Origin: JADLDB01 sp040755835
Lineage (GTDB): Bacteria; Myxococcota; Myxococcia; Myxococcales; Myxococcaceae
NCBI GenBank assembly: GCA_040755835.1
Contig: JBFMAB010000004.1
Coordinates: 106,599 to 170,598 of the forward strand
Direction of reading: 5' to 3'
Length of the DNA stretch: 64,000 nt
Shown: in pieces, positions 36,614 through 45,733 of the stretch
How the letters are laid out: every line of letters starts with the position of its first letter
How positions within the stretch are numbered: the first letter of the stretch is position 1
Translations under genes and position numbers: made by a program
Notes under the pieces: generated by a model
What the model was told of the DNA's origin: nothing
Seen by the model: the letters and a program-made list of their open reading frames with translations, nothing else
Database searches by the model: none

Positions 36614-39214
36614 ATGCGCGTCGCTCTTCCCGCCCTCCTCGTCAGCCTGGGCTTCGCCGCCTGTTCGGGCGCCCCCAAGGCTGGCACTTCGTGTGATCCC
36701 GCGGACCCGATCGCGTGCGAGTCGTCGCGCGCGGTCCTCGCCTGCATGGGCGGGACGTGGGCGTCCGTGCCCTGTGACGGATTCCGGGGCTGCGTGGACA
36801 ACAAGGTGTCGGTGTCCTGTGACACGACCATCGCGACGGCGGGTCACCCGTGCCCGCCGTGGGCCGACGGAAACCGGGCCTGCCAGAACGGCCCCCCGGC
36901 CGTCGTCCAGTGCTCCGGCGGCACCTGGCAGACGCTCGCCAACTGCAGCGGCGGCTGCAGCAACGCCAGCGGCCTCGCCGAGTGCGTCAACGCCACCGGC
37001 GGCGGTACCGGCGGCGGTGGCACCGGCGGCGGCACCGGCGGTGGTACCGGCGGTGGTACCGGCGGTGGTACCGCCGGCGGCACCGGCGGCGGCACCGGCG
37101 GTGGTACCGGCGGGGGCACTGGCACCTGCGATGCGTCGACGTGCTCGGGGTGCTGCGCCAACGGACAGTGCTTCCCGCCGCCGCTGAACACCTCGAACAA
37201 CTTCTGCGGCACCGGCGGCGCGGCCTGCCAGGACTGCGGCGCCCAGAACCAGCGCTGCGACGGCGCGACCTTCTCGTGCGTGGCGACCAGCGTCGCCTGC
37301 AACCCGACCACCTGCCCCACCGGCTGCTGCGCCAACGGCCAGTGCTTCACCCCGCCGCTGAATGCCTCGCTCAACTTCTGCGGCACCAACGGCAACGCGT
37401 GCTCCGACTGCGGGCGCATCGGGCTGGTGTGCAACCCCGCCAACTACACGTGCGTCACCACGGGCACCGGGGGTGGCACGGGCGGCGGGTCCGGCGGTGG
37501 CACTGGCGGCGGCGGCGGCCCGGTGGATCCCTGCCAGGGCGTGCCGGTGGGCGGTGAGTGCGTGAGCGCCACCCTGGTGCGCTACTGCTCCATCCCCACC
37601 GGCAGCGGCACGCCGTCGGTGCAGACCTACGCGTGCCCGGGCGGCTCGACGTGTCAGGCCACCGGCGCCGGCGCGGCGTGCGTGCAGACGGGCAGCTGCC
37701 GGCAGGACGACACGCGCTGCTCCGGGGCGACCAGCATCCAGGTGTGCAGCGCGAGCGGCAGCTGGGGCTCGGCGCAGAGCTGCGGCAGCGGCGGCAAGTG
37801 TCTGTCCACCGCTGTCGGCGCGGACTGCGGCATCACCGTCGCCACCACCGCGCTCTCGGGCACGCTGCTCTACCAGGACCGCGCGCCGCGGCCGGACTAC
37901 GCCGACTGGGCCGCGCCCACCTCGAAGCCCGCGCGCAACGTGCTGGTGGTGACGCAGCGGAACGGACAGTGGATCGACGCGACCACCACCAACGCGAACG
38001 GCCAGTTCACCGTGCAGGTGCCGACGGCGCCGACCGCGCAGGACTTCGTCTTCTTCATGGCGATCGGCGGCGACGGGCTGGGCGTGCGCTACGCCGTGGC
38101 GGACCCCAACCTCGGCAACGGAACCTTCTCGCCCGGCGACCGCGGCAACAACCCCCGCTTCTGGGGTTGGTCGCGACAGGTCAGCGCGCTCGCCAACGGC
38201 GGCACCATCACCGTGAGCACCGCCGAGGGCTCTGGCGCGCTCAACATCTTCGACCTGCTGCAGAACGTGTGGGCGCGGTCGACGGCGTCCAACCAGGGCC
38301 GGCAGGGCCTGCCCATCGTGATGTGGCTGGGCCTCGGCGTGGAGTGGTCGTGCGGCGCGTGCTTTGTCGATGGCCCCGACGTCGGCTTCGACTCGCAGAT
38401 CTGGATGCCGGGCGGCAGCCGGGACGAAGGCTATTGGAGCGACTACACCGTCGTGCACGAGCTCGGCCACTGGCAGATGGCCAGCTACGGCACCTCGCCC
38501 AACGAGGGCGGCACGCACATCCTCGGGTGCCCCACCTTCCCCGGCCAGGCGTGGAGCGAGGGCTACGCGACGTGGCACTCGGCGGCGCTGCGCAACACGC
38601 GCTACCTCGAGGACAAGCAGGGCGGCGGCTTCTTCTGGTTCGACCTGACGAACCGGCAGTACTACCCCGGCATCAACCCGGCGCAGTGTCCGTTCGGCCC
38701 CAACAACTGCGGCATTCCCGGAGCGACGCAGCTCCTGGGGCAGATCGACGAGAACGCCGTCGCGGCGATGCTGTGGAGCCTCAGCCAGTCGCGCGCCACG
38801 GGCACGCAGGAGATCTTCCAGGCCGTCGCCGGCAAGCACATGAACAACGCGCCGTGGCCGCGCGGGTACACCCGCCGCACCTGGAGCGTCGGCAGCGGCT
38901 GCAACAAGACGAACGTGGTAGACACCGGCCAGGCGTCACTGCAGTTGTCGGACGTGCTCGACGCCCTGCGCTGCGGCGGCAGCCCCACCGGCTCGAACGC
39001 CATGCCCGCCGCCATCGTCGACGGCGCGACGCTGAACGGCAGCTACTACCCGTACCCGTCCAACAGCCCCCTGTGCCGCTCGGGTTCCTGCTACGGCTGC
39101 CTGTCCGGCACCTCGTGCCAGGCCGGCACCACCACCGCTGCCTGCGGGACGAACGGCGTGCAGTGCGTCGCCTGCGGCGCCGGCCAGAGCTGCATCAACG
39201 GAGTGTGCCAATGA
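36614..39214 (+). CDS. Large Cys-rich lipoprotein with zinc metallopeptidase domain
   Basis: 866 residues from the ATG at 36614. Lipoprotein signal LVSLGFAACSG. Residues 25-120 and 170-290 are Cys-rich modules (SGCCANGQCFPPP twice). They are joined by a Gly-Thr linker from the TGGG repeats at 36995-37126 and a second short one. The C-terminal half contains VVHELGHWQM with the zinc HExxH at 615-619 and, 30 residues on, AWSEGYATWH, supplying Glu 649. That spacing and context fit a gluzincin-type metallopeptidase. It finishes with another Cys-rich block (SCYGCLSG, CVACGAGQSC). Likely displayed on the outer membrane as a protease. Overlaps the next lipoprotein gene by ATGA. Confidence 0.8.
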   Translation: MRVALPALLVSLGFAACSGAPKAGTSCDPADPIACESSRAVLACMGGTWASVPCDGFRGCVDNKVSVSCDTTIATAGHPCPPWADGNRACQNGPPAVVQCSGGTWQTLANCSGGCSNASGLAECVNATGGGTGGGGTGGGTGGGTGGGTGGGTAGGTGGGTGGGTGGGTGTCDASTCSGCCANGQCFPPPLNTSNNFCGTGGAACQDCGAQNQRCDGATFSCVATSVACNPTTCPTGCCANGQCFTPPLNASLNFCGTNGNACSDCGRIGLVCNPANYTCVTTGTGGGTGGGSGGGTGGGGGPVDPCQGVPVGGECVSATLVRYCSIPTGSGTPSVQTYACPGGSTCQATGAGAACVQTGSCRQDDTRCSGATSIQVCSASGSWGSAQSCGSGGKCLSTAVGADCGITVATTALSGTLLYQDRAPRPDYADWAAPTSKPARNVLVVTQRNGQWIDATTTNANGQFTVQVPTAPTAQDFVFFMAIGGDGLGVRYAVADPNLGNGTFSPGDRGNNPRFWGWSRQVSALANGGTITVSTAEGSGALNIFDLLQNVWARSTASNQGRQGLPIVMWLGLGVEWSCGACFVDGPDVGFDSQIWMPGGSRDEGYWSDYTVVHELGHWQMASYGTSPNEGGTHILGCPTFPGQAWSEGYATWHSAALRNTRYLEDKQGGGFFWFDLTNRQYYPGINPAQCPFGPNNCGIPGATQLLGQIDENAVAAMLWSLSQSRATGTQEIFQAVAGKHMNNAPWPRGYTRRTWSVGSGCNKTNVVDTGQASLQLSDVLDALRCGGSPTGSNAMPAAIVDGATLNGSYYPYPSNSPLCRSGSCYGCLSGTSCQAGTTTAACGTNGVQCVACGAGQSCINGVCQ
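36995..37126 (+). repeat. 12-bp tandem repeat encoding Thr-Gly-Gly-Gly
   Basis: About 11 copies of a degenerate ACCGGCGGNGGN unit inside the lipoprotein gene. Unit length is a multiple of three, so copy number can change without loss of frame. A second, shorter Gly-rich tract lies at about 37470-37530. Confidence 0.9.
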
Positions 39215-39762
39215 TCCGGACCATCCTCGCTTCCACCGTCGCGCTGGCGCTCGCCGCCTGCGCCAACCCGTCACCGCCGCCGCAGACGCCGGCCGCCGCG
39301 CCCGCCCACGCGCAGCAGATGCCCGAGCCCACCGTGCGCCTCCAGTCGCCGGTGAAGGTCCACTGGGAGGAGCGCGCGTTGTCGGCCACCGGCGCCACCG
39401 TCGTCGCCCACGTCGAGCGGCTCAACGCGGTGCCCGTGCCGCTGCTGGTGCGCGTCGAGTTGCCCGACGGCGTGACGCTCAAGTCCGGCCGCACCGACGT
39501 GCGGCTCGCGCCCAACGCCGAGGCCGGCACCACGTCCGAGGTGTACGAGCTGGCCTTCGCGCAGCCGCCGGCGGGCGACCTCGTGCTGCGCGTCGACGGC
39601 GACACCGAGGGCATGGGCTTCCACTTCCAGGTGCCCTACCGCTTCGGCCGCCCGGCGCCCGAGGCCGCCACCGCCGCCCCCACCGGGCCCGCCTTCATGA
39701 AGGGCGGGAAGTCGATGGGCGGGACGATTCCGCTGGGCGACGCGCCGCAGCAACAGCCCTGA
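39211..39762 (+). CDS. Lipoprotein, small beta-domain
   Basis: 183 residues from the ATG at 39211. Signal peptide TVALALAACAN gives the lipobox. A Pro/Ala linker is followed by a compact beta-sandwich (ATVVAHVERLNAVPVPLLVR, VYELAFAQPPAG) and a Gly/Ala-rich tail. The gene overlaps the stop of the large metallopeptidase lipoprotein gene, and so is probably a cotranscribed partner. The small domain could be a chaperone or inhibitor of it; that is speculation. No family recognised. Confidence 0.6.
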   Translation: MIRTILASTVALALAACANPSPPPQTPAAAPAHAQQMPEPTVRLQSPVKVHWEERALSATGATVVAHVERLNAVPVPLLVRVELPDGVTLKSGRTDVRLAPNAEAGTTSEVYELAFAQPPAGDLVLRVDGDTEGMGFHFQVPYRFGRPAPEAATAAPTGPAFMKGGKSMGGTIPLGDAPQQQP

Positions 39763-40444
39763 CGGGGCCCGGTTGGCGGGGCGCCACGGCGCTGGCGGAA
39801 TCTGTCCGCCGCGCTGGCGCGCCCTCCCGCGCGGGCGGCGGGACAACGGAGGTCTGGACGACTTCCACGCCGCCCCGACTCAGAAGCTCCACGCCCTGCC
39901 GCTGCGCGCAAGGGCGCCCTTCGCCGACTTGAAGCTGCTCGGTGGCGAGGCAATGCGCGACGGCACGGGCCTCTCCCGCGGAGCGTACGTGCTGGCCGGC
40001 GCAACGGGTGGGCGCGGCGCTGTCGCTGCGCGGGCGCGTCGGCAAGGCGTCGCTCGAAGTGACGCTGTCCCGCGGCGGCCGCCTCTCGCTGACGCGGCGG
40101 CCGCGCGGCTGCGACACCAGCCGCACCCGCCGCTTCACCGCCGCCGAGGCCGCGGCGCTGGTGCAGGTGCTGGTCGCGCGCCTCTCGAGTGAGCCGCGCA
40201 CGCTGCTGGACGAGGCCGTGCTGCGCGTGTGGGAAGCCGCGCGCGGCGCGCTGCACTGAATCTCGGATTCAGTCGTTGCGCTGAGGCGATGCCCCCTCGG
40301 GTGGCCGGTCTGGACAGGACTGACCCCGGCCCCCGCTCCCCGTGCAGCCCAGTGGGCGTGACGCCCACACCGGCGACCTCGGCGCCTGTGCCGTCCTCGC
40401 CTTTGGGGGCGCAGCCACTAGACTCCCTTCTTCACGGAGGGAAC
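39763..40444. other. 682-bp intergenic stretch with one possible small ORF
   Basis: Apart from the small ORF at 40008-40259 I see no supported gene. Plus-strand reading of 39860-40000 is also fairly protein-like in another frame, so this may be one gene broken by a frameshift near 40005. The end of the stretch carries a GGAGGG ribosome site for the gene at 40445 and a CACTAGAC sequence at 40416 as a possible -10. Confidence 0.4.
40008..40259 (+). CDS. Possible small protein or gene remnant
   Basis: 83 residues from a GTG at 40008. It starts VGAALSLRGRVGKASLEVTL and ends in two helices (AEAAALVQVLVARL, DEAVLRVWEAARGAL). Amphipathic pattern and codon bias look natural. It has no recognised family and no clear ribosome site. 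The upstream open frame (DFHAAPTQKLHALPLR) could be its lost 5' end, which would make it a frameshifted gene. Confidence 0.3.
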   Translation: MGAALSLRGRVGKASLEVTLSRGGRLSLTRRPRGCDTSRTRRFTAAEAAALVQVLVARLSSEPRTLLDEAVLRVWEAARGALH

Positions 40445-42961
40445 ATGACTCGACGACTCTCGATGCTCGCGGCGGCGGCGCTCCTGTCGGCCTGCGGCGG
40501 CGGCACCCTGACGGGCAGGGTGACGGTGGCGGGCGGCAGCGCGGCCAACATCGCCGTCTTCGCGTACGGCCCCACGTCCACCGCGGCCGTCACCAACGCC
40601 GAAGGGCGCTTCGAGGCGCACGGCCTGGCCGACGGCGACTACTCGGTGGTCGCCAAGGTGCGCGGCGCCGACGTCGAGGAGGTGGCGGTGCCGGTGAAGA
40701 TGGTGGGCGGCAAGCCGGAGACGGAGCCGACGCTGGCCTTCACCATGTCCTCGGGCACCGTCACCGGGAAGCTCGTCTTCGCCGACAACAGCGACGCGTC
40801 GAACGTCACCGTGACGCTGACCGGCGCGGCGTCGCGCGGCACGCGCACCGGCGGCGACGGCAGCTTCAGCTTCGAGAAGGTGCCTGCCGGCGCCTACGTC
40901 GTGTCCGTCGACCTGGTCGACACCCGCGAGAAGCGCGCCAGCGTCGGCGTGGCCGTCTCGGGAGGCAGCCAGGACGTGGGCGAGCTGCGCATGACTCCGG
41001 TGGGGCGCATCGGCGGGACCGTCACGCTGAACGGCGCGCCCGCGAGCGGCGTCGCGGTGGCGGTGGCCGGCACCTCGCTGCTGGCGACCAGCGACGCGCT
41101 GGGCCGCTTCGACTTCCCAGAGGTGCCCACCGGTGACGCCACCTTCGTCGCGACCGGCGGCACGCAGAGCCAGCTGTCGGCCACCGCGTCGACGCGCGTG
41201 TCCCGTGGCGCAAACCCCGATCTCGCCCTGGCGCTGGGCGACAACCAGGCGCGCCGCGGCACCGTGCGCGGCGCCGTCACCTTCGCGGGCGCCCAGTCGC
41301 CCACCATCATCACCGTGTCCGCGGCCGGCGCGCTCGCCACCGCCACGCCGACGGCGAACGGCGCGTTCTCGCTGATGGTGCCGGAAGGTGACTGGGACAT
41401 CGTCGCCGACGCGCCGTTCCACCCTCGCCAGGTCCTCGGCCGCGCGCACGTCGTGGCGGGGCAGACCACCGTCCTCGAGGGCGCGCAGCTGTCCTGGTAC
41501 CTGCCCATCTACTCGACGCCGGCGACGCTGAACTCGGTGCTGGCGCTGGCCGCCAGCGACGCGCGCCCGTGGGTCGTCTTCCGTACCAGCGAGAGCAGCG
41601 GCCTGCGCAGCTTCCTCTTCAACACCGAGACGTACGACGTGCGGGTGTTGGCGAACGCCAACGTCACCAACGTGCGCTTCTCGCCGAACGCGAAGTACGT
41701 GGGCTTCGTGCTGAGCGCCGAGCTCATGCTCTACGAGCTCGCGACCGGCGCCATCACCACCTGGGGGACCGGCGTCAACGGCTACGACTTCTCGAGTGAC
41801 GAGACGGTCCTGTTCGCGGTGCGCGGCAGCGCGCTCGAGCGCATCAACCTGGCGACCGGGGCCACCACGCGCTTCCCGTCCACCGGCAGCGCCACCGGCA
41901 TCTACGAGCACACCAACGACCGGTGGCTGGTGCGCGAGTCCGGCAACGACGTGATGCTGGTGGAGCCCACCGTCGAGACGGCGCAGGTCTTCACACAGGT
42001 GTCGACGGTGGGCATCTACCCCACGCCGTGGGCGCTGACGGCCTGCGGTACGAGCTGCACGCTCAAGGTGCTGCCGTCCGCGTCGCGCGTGGCGCAGACG
42101 GTGGGCCGCTCCTTCTCGCCTGGCGCCAACGTCCTCGCGTCCCCGGCCGACTACCCGTCCTTCCTCGACGGCTCCACCTACGTCATCGTCCAGGCCAGCA
42201 ACGGCACCTCCACCCCGCTGCCCACCGGCACCAACCGGCTGCAGTTCAGCCCCGACGGCAAGCGGTACGCCTTCCAGACGGTGGTGGCGGGCAACACCAC
42301 CATCCGCGAGGAAGCGTTGCCGCCCACCAGCAACCCTCCGGTCACCGCGCAGTCCAGCAGCGGCTTCCTGAGCGCCTACATGTCGAACAGCCGCTTCGTG
42401 GCGCTCGAGCAGGGCGCGCCGCGGCGCATCTTCGACGGCAAGGCCACCGGCAACGGGGCACTCAACGTCACCATCGACAGCGACGTGGACCAGACGCTCT
42501 CCCCCGTCCTCAACCCGCCGCTGCTGCTCTGGGCGAAGGCGTCGACCATGAAGTGGCGCGCCTTCATCGGAGACAAGGCGTCGCTGACGATTGACGTGCC
42601 CACCACCGAGCTCCCCGGCCCCATCGGCGTGCGCGCGCTGGCGGGCGCGGAGGCGCCGACGGACTACGCGGCGGTGTCCTTCGACACCATCACCACGTGG
42701 ATCGTCGACGAGAAGCTGGGCCAGGTGCGCCGCTACCCCGGCGGCTACGGCTACGCGGCCGAGCGCTCGGGCAACGCCGACTTCTTCTACTGGCAACGGC
42801 CGGGCGCGTCGGACTTCGTGGCCTTCGGCCCGGAGGTCGCCATGGCCCAGGCAGACCCGGGCATCATCGGCACGACCTCGTTCTACGCCCAGGGCGAGCG
42901 CGGGACGCTCGCCTACACGCAGGATCGCCACCACGTGTGGTTCGGCGCAATCCGCCCGTAG
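40445..42961 (+). CDS. Lipoprotein with carboxypeptidase-regulatory-like repeats and a beta-propeller
   Basis: 838 residues from the ATG at 40445 with GGAGGG upstream. Lipobox in AAALLSACGGG. Residues 20-340 form about four CarboxypepD_reg/transthyretin-like repeats, with typical strands (GRVTVAGG, AVTNAEGRFEAHGLADGDY, GSFSFEKVPAGAYVVSVD, GRFDFPEVPTGD). Residues 370-838 are a WD40/PD40-type propeller with phrases such as NVRFSPNAKYVGFVLS, YDFSSDETVLFAV and LQFSPDGKRYAF. Probably a surface or periplasmic lipoprotein; ligand unknown. Only short gaps and a perfect hairpin separate it from the next, convergent gene. Confidence 0.8.
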   Translation: MTRRLSMLAAAALLSACGGGTLTGRVTVAGGSAANIAVFAYGPTSTAAVTNAEGRFEAHGLADGDYSVVAKVRGADVEEVAVPVKMVGGKPETEPTLAFTMSSGTVTGKLVFADNSDASNVTVTLTGAASRGTRTGGDGSFSFEKVPAGAYVVSVDLVDTREKRASVGVAVSGGSQDVGELRMTPVGRIGGTVTLNGAPASGVAVAVAGTSLLATSDALGRFDFPEVPTGDATFVATGGTQSQLSATASTRVSRGANPDLALALGDNQARRGTVRGAVTFAGAQSPTIITVSAAGALATATPTANGAFSLMVPEGDWDIVADAPFHPRQVLGRAHVVAGQTTVLEGAQLSWYLPIYSTPATLNSVLALAASDARPWVVFRTSESSGLRSFLFNTETYDVRVLANANVTNVRFSPNAKYVGFVLSAELMLYELATGAITTWGTGVNGYDFSSDETVLFAVRGSALERINLATGATTRFPSTGSATGIYEHTNDRWLVRESGNDVMLVEPTVETAQVFTQVSTVGIYPTPWALTACGTSCTLKVLPSASRVAQTVGRSFSPGANVLASPADYPSFLDGSTYVIVQASNGTSTPLPTGTNRLQFSPDGKRYAFQTVVAGNTTIREEALPPTSNPPVTAQSSSGFLSAYMSNSRFVALEQGAPRRIFDGKATGNGALNVTIDSDVDQTLSPVLNPPLLLWAKASTMKWRAFIGDKASLTIDVPTTELPGPIGVRALAGAEAPTDYAAVSFDTITTWIVDEKLGQVRRYPGGYGYAAERSGNADFFYWQRPGASDFVAFGPEVAMAQADPGIIGTTSFYAQGERGTLAYTQDRHHVWFGAIRP

Positions 42962-42976
42962 CTGTGCTGACGCGCC

Positions 42977-43003
42977 GTCCGCCACCTCGACCGGGTGGCG
43001 GAC
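42977..43003. terminator. Candidate bidirectional hairpin terminator
   Basis: A perfect 10-bp stem, GTCCGCCACC paired with GGTGGCGGAC, closes a seven-base loop. It lies between convergent genes ending at 42961 and 43021, the expected place for a terminator. There is no T-tract on either side, so it is not a classic Rho-independent site. Confidence 0.4.
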
Positions 43004-43020
43004 ACCGCGGCCGACGGCGA

Positions 43021-43323
43021 TCAGCGACGCGACGCCTTCGCGCGCGAGGCCTGCGCCTTCGGCGACTGTGAGGCGGTGCGCGCCGCGCGCATCAGCTCGA
43101 CGTCGTTGCGGCCGCCGTGCGACGACTTGCGCGACGACTTCCGCGAGGGCCGCCCCGACAGCGAGTCCTCGAGCGCCATGCCGACCTGCTTGTCACCGCG
43201 CTTGGTGACGTTGCGCGTGTCCGTGTGAGCCGGGTCGAGGTGATGCACCTTCTTGACCTGCTTTGCCTTCTTCGGCCCCGACCGCTCCTGCTCGTGACGG
43301 AACTGCTGCGCCTTCGTCGCCAT
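43021..43323 (-). CDS. Small basic protein, unknown function
   Basis: 100 residues from the ATG at 43323. Very rich in Lys, Arg, Ser and Ala (SGRPSRKSSRKSSHGGRN, SPKAQASRAKASRR), with no hydrophobic core. It looks intrinsically disordered and able to bind nucleic acid. A short His-Leu-Asp stretch (KKVHHLDPAHTDTRN) is the only patterned part. Downstream neighbour on the same strand is the SGNH hydrolase gene upstream of it at 43386-44807. No family recognised. Confidence 0.55.
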   Translation of the reverse strand: MATKAQQFRHEQERSGPKKAKQVKKVHHLDPAHTDTRNVTKRGDKQVGMALEDSLSGRPSRKSSRKSSHGGRNDVELMRAARTASQSPKAQASRAKASRR

Positions 43324-43385
43324 GGTGACTCCTCCGTGTGGAACAGCGCTGCGGGGCAGAGTATCTGCGCGGGCCCTCTCCCGCA

Positions 43386-44807
43386 TCAGGGATCGACCAG
43401 CACCGCCAGGAGGTACTCGCCGGCCAGCTCGACGCCGCCGGAGACGTAGGTGTCCAGCGCCAGCCAGGAGGTGCCGGCGGCCAGCGCGCGCACCACCACC
43501 TTGTCGTTGCGCGCGAGGCACGCCTGCCCGTCGCCGGGCGCGGACAGGAGGTGCACGTCGACGTCGACGCCGGACAGCGACACGACGAAGGCGCGCACCG
43601 TGGCCGGCTGCGCGAGCTCGAGCCGGTACAGCACCTCCGGGCCCGACTCGTTCGCCGCCGACGCGCAGCCCGGGTAGCTGGCCACGCGCCGCTCGCCATC
43701 GACGCGCGTGTCACGCACGTCCACGAAGGGCAGGCCGTCGATGACGATGGGCGAGGCCAGCGTGCCGTCGCCGCCGCGCAGGGGCGCCGTCGCGTCGGGC
43801 GCGGCCTCGCCGAGCACCGCGCCGCGCGCACGGGCCAGGGCCTCGAGCGTCAGCAGGTTGCGGGTGTTGTGGCCGTAGCCCAGGCCCGCGGGCGTCAGCA
43901 CGCAGCCGCGCGCGCCGGACGGTGCGTACACGTTGAGGTGCACGCCGTCGCCGCCCAGCCCGTGCGCCGGCACCGTCTCGAGCGCCTCGTACAGGTCGAC
44001 GAAGGGCACGCGTCGCGCCTGCGCCACGCCGCGGGTGACGAGGTTGTAGCGGGGCACCCACACGCCGGCGGCGGCGCTGTCGTCGCGCCTGGGCACGGAG
44101 GTGAAGATGGGCACCACGCCCTGCGCGAGCAACGTGTCGGCGATGGTGAAGAGGTTCCGCCCGAAGGCGTACGGGTCCTGGAAGCCGACGTCGTTGGTGC
44201 CGAACATCACCGTCGCGAAGCGCGGGGAGATGGCGGCGACCTCCCGCTCGAGCGGCGACGGCGAGCCGGCCAGCGCGGCGCCGGCCGACCAGCCGACGGT
44301 GGCCGCGAGGCTGACGCGGTTGAAGGGCGTGGTGGCGCCGGCCGTGCCGCCGCGGAACGCGTCGAGCGCCGGCTGCAGCGCGGTGCGCCCGGCGAGGTCG
44401 ACGTTCGTCCCCGCGAAGCACGACAGGTAGTTGGTGTTGACGGTGTTGGAGTCACCCACCTTGGCGAAGACGTCGTCGGCGAGGCCGGGGCCGCGCGCGG
44501 CGACGGCGCGGAGGTGCGCGGCCACCTCGGGCGTCAGCGGCGAGTGCAGCGGGCCGACGGGGTACACCAACACCTGGCGACCGGCGTCCACGGCCCCGGC
44601 GTCGGGCGAGCCTGCGTCGTCTGCGCCCGCGTCGGGGAGGCCCGCGTCCTCGTCCCCCGCATCCACCTCGCCGGCGTCGGGGCCCGCGTCGACGGAGACG
44701 CCGGCGTCGACGTCACCGCCGTCCTCCTCGCCCGGCAGCGGCGCGCCGCAGCCCACCAGCGCGAGCGCGAGCGCCACCACCATCTTCCCGAGAGCGTCCG
44801 ACGACAT
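43386..44807 (-). CDS. SGNH/GDSL-type hydrolase lipoprotein with Asp-Ala-Gly repeat
   Basis: 473 residues from the ATG at 44807. Lipobox LALALVGCGA, then about ten DAG repeats (residues 30-80) as a surface spacer. Catalytic half: AKVGDSNTVNTNYLSCF contains the GDS nucleophile block, MFGTNDVGFQD the GTND block III Asn, and HGLGGDGVHLNVYAPSG the terminal Asp-x-x-His (GDGVHL). The final 120 residues are a beta domain (RAFVVSLSGVDVDVHLLSA) with Cys pairs. Probably a membrane-anchored esterase or deacetylase acting on surface polysaccharide or lipid. Separate from the small basic gene by 62 bp. Confidence 0.8.
   Translation of the reverse strand: MSSDALGKMVVALALALVGCGAPLPGEEDGGDVDAGVSVDAGPDAGEVDAGDEDAGLPDAGADDAGSPDAGAVDAGRQVLVYPVGPLHSPLTPEVAAHLRAVAARGPGLADDVFAKVGDSNTVNTNYLSCFAGTNVDLAGRTALQPALDAFRGGTAGATTPFNRVSLAATVGWSAGAALAGSPSPLEREVAAISPRFATVMFGTNDVGFQDPYAFGRNLFTIADTLLAQGVVPIFTSVPRRDDSAAAGVWVPRYNLVTRGVAQARRVPFVDLYEALETVPAHGLGGDGVHLNVYAPSGARGCVLTPAGLGYGHNTRNLLTLEALARARGAVLGEAAPDATAPLRGGDGTLASPIVIDGLPFVDVRDTRVDGERRVASYPGCASAANESGPEVLYRLELAQPATVRAFVVSLSGVDVDVHLLSAPGDGQACLARNDKVVVRALAAGTSWLALDTYVSGGVELAGEYLLAVLVDP
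44580..44735 (-). repeat. Imperfect repeats encoding Asp-Ala-Gly
   Basis: Multiple variants of a 9-bp unit coding DAG, for example GTCGACGCG or GACGCGGGG in coding sense, alternate with acidic spacers. In-frame length changes would vary the spacer between the lipid anchor and the enzyme. Confidence 0.75.
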
Positions 44808-44872
44808 GCGGCCTTCCTCGCCCGGGATGGCTTGCTGGCGCAAGCGCCCCGGCGGCGCCGCGTCACGGGCTC

Positions 44873-44902
44873 GTGTCGCTGCACCGCCCGCCGCAGCGAC
44901 AC
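44873..44902. terminator. Perfect 10-bp hairpin downstream of the M28 remnant
   Basis: GTGTCGCTGC pairs with GCAGCGACAC around a ten-base loop. It lies after the minus-strand peptidase remnant and before the SGNH gene. No T-tract. It could be a terminator or a structural element. Confidence 0.35.
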
Positions 44903-45023
44903 AACCGGGACGCCCGCAAGGCCGCGACGGGGGGTCGACCCGGGCCCGCACGCCGAGTCCGCACGCCGAGCATCGCGGGCGCCCATCACGCAGAGGCATC
45001 GCACCCGGCCCAACCTGCCGCGC

Positions 45024-45733
45024 TCAGGGGGCCGCGTCGCGGCGGGCGAGCTCATCAACAACGGCGGTGAGCCCCTGCACCGCGCGCGCGAGGCGCTCGG
45101 GGTCCCGCGTCGGCGGCAGGTCGGTCGCGCGGTGGTAGTGCGGGTTCCGGAAGGGTGCCGTGACCGTCACCATCACGGCGCGGTACCCCGCTCGCCAGCA
45201 GGGCGCGTGGTCGAACCAGCCGGCGCCCTCGACGACGCGGGGCAGCGCTGTGCCTTCGGAGGCCAGCGTGGCGTGGGCGCGGAACACGCGGACGCACTCG
45301 CGCACCAGGTCCCTCGAACCCGAGTCGCCCACGAAGGCGAGGAAATGGCCCGTCGACGGGTAGAAGCGCGAGAAGGGCCACGGGTAGCGCTGCGCGCCCC
45401 CGGCGTCGTCGAAGGAGCCCATCGTCTCGAGGGACAGCATCGCCCGCACATCGTCCCCGGCGGCGCGCGCCGCCCGCGCGGCCACCTCGCTGCCCATGCG
45501 CGGCGTCTCGAACCACGGCGGCTCCTCGTTGATGAGGAAGGCGAAGCGCACCGTGCGCGGCAGCGCGCCTCGAGGGCGCGGCCCTCGGCGTCCAGCGGCG
45601 GCGGCGTAGCGGAGAAGGACGCACCCGGCATCGCCACCATGCGGGACACGCACGCCCCGCCCGCTCCGGCGAGGACCAGCAGCAGCACGAGCGCGGCGAG
45701 AAGCCTTCGGGACGACGGCATCGGCCTCCGCAT
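45024..45733 (-). pseudogene. M28-family zinc aminopeptidase with internal deletion
   Basis: The N-terminus from the ATG at 45733 (signal-anchor LLAALVLLLVLAGAGGAC, then MVAMPGASFS) is typical of exported M28 peptidases. The C-terminal part from about 45557 is also typical (RTVRFAFLINEEPPWFETPR, FLAFVGDSGSRDLV, GWFDHAPCWRAGYRAVMV, PHYHRATDLP). The two lie in different frames and meet at 45557-45572. The middle 100-130 residues that bear the first two zinc ligands (HYDS and GANDNGSG in relatives) are gone. The Glu of NEE and the terminal His are kept. It cannot bind the dinuclear zinc centre. Divergent from argE. Confidence 0.8.

Noticed and set aside
36995..37126. CRISPR-like array from the regular 12-bp repeats
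   Set aside because: No spacers; the repeats are in frame and encode a Gly/Thr linker.
39695..40201. Minus-strand 168-codon open frame
   Set aside because: Ser/Arg/Pro-rich with no start context, opposite other plausible reading; no family.
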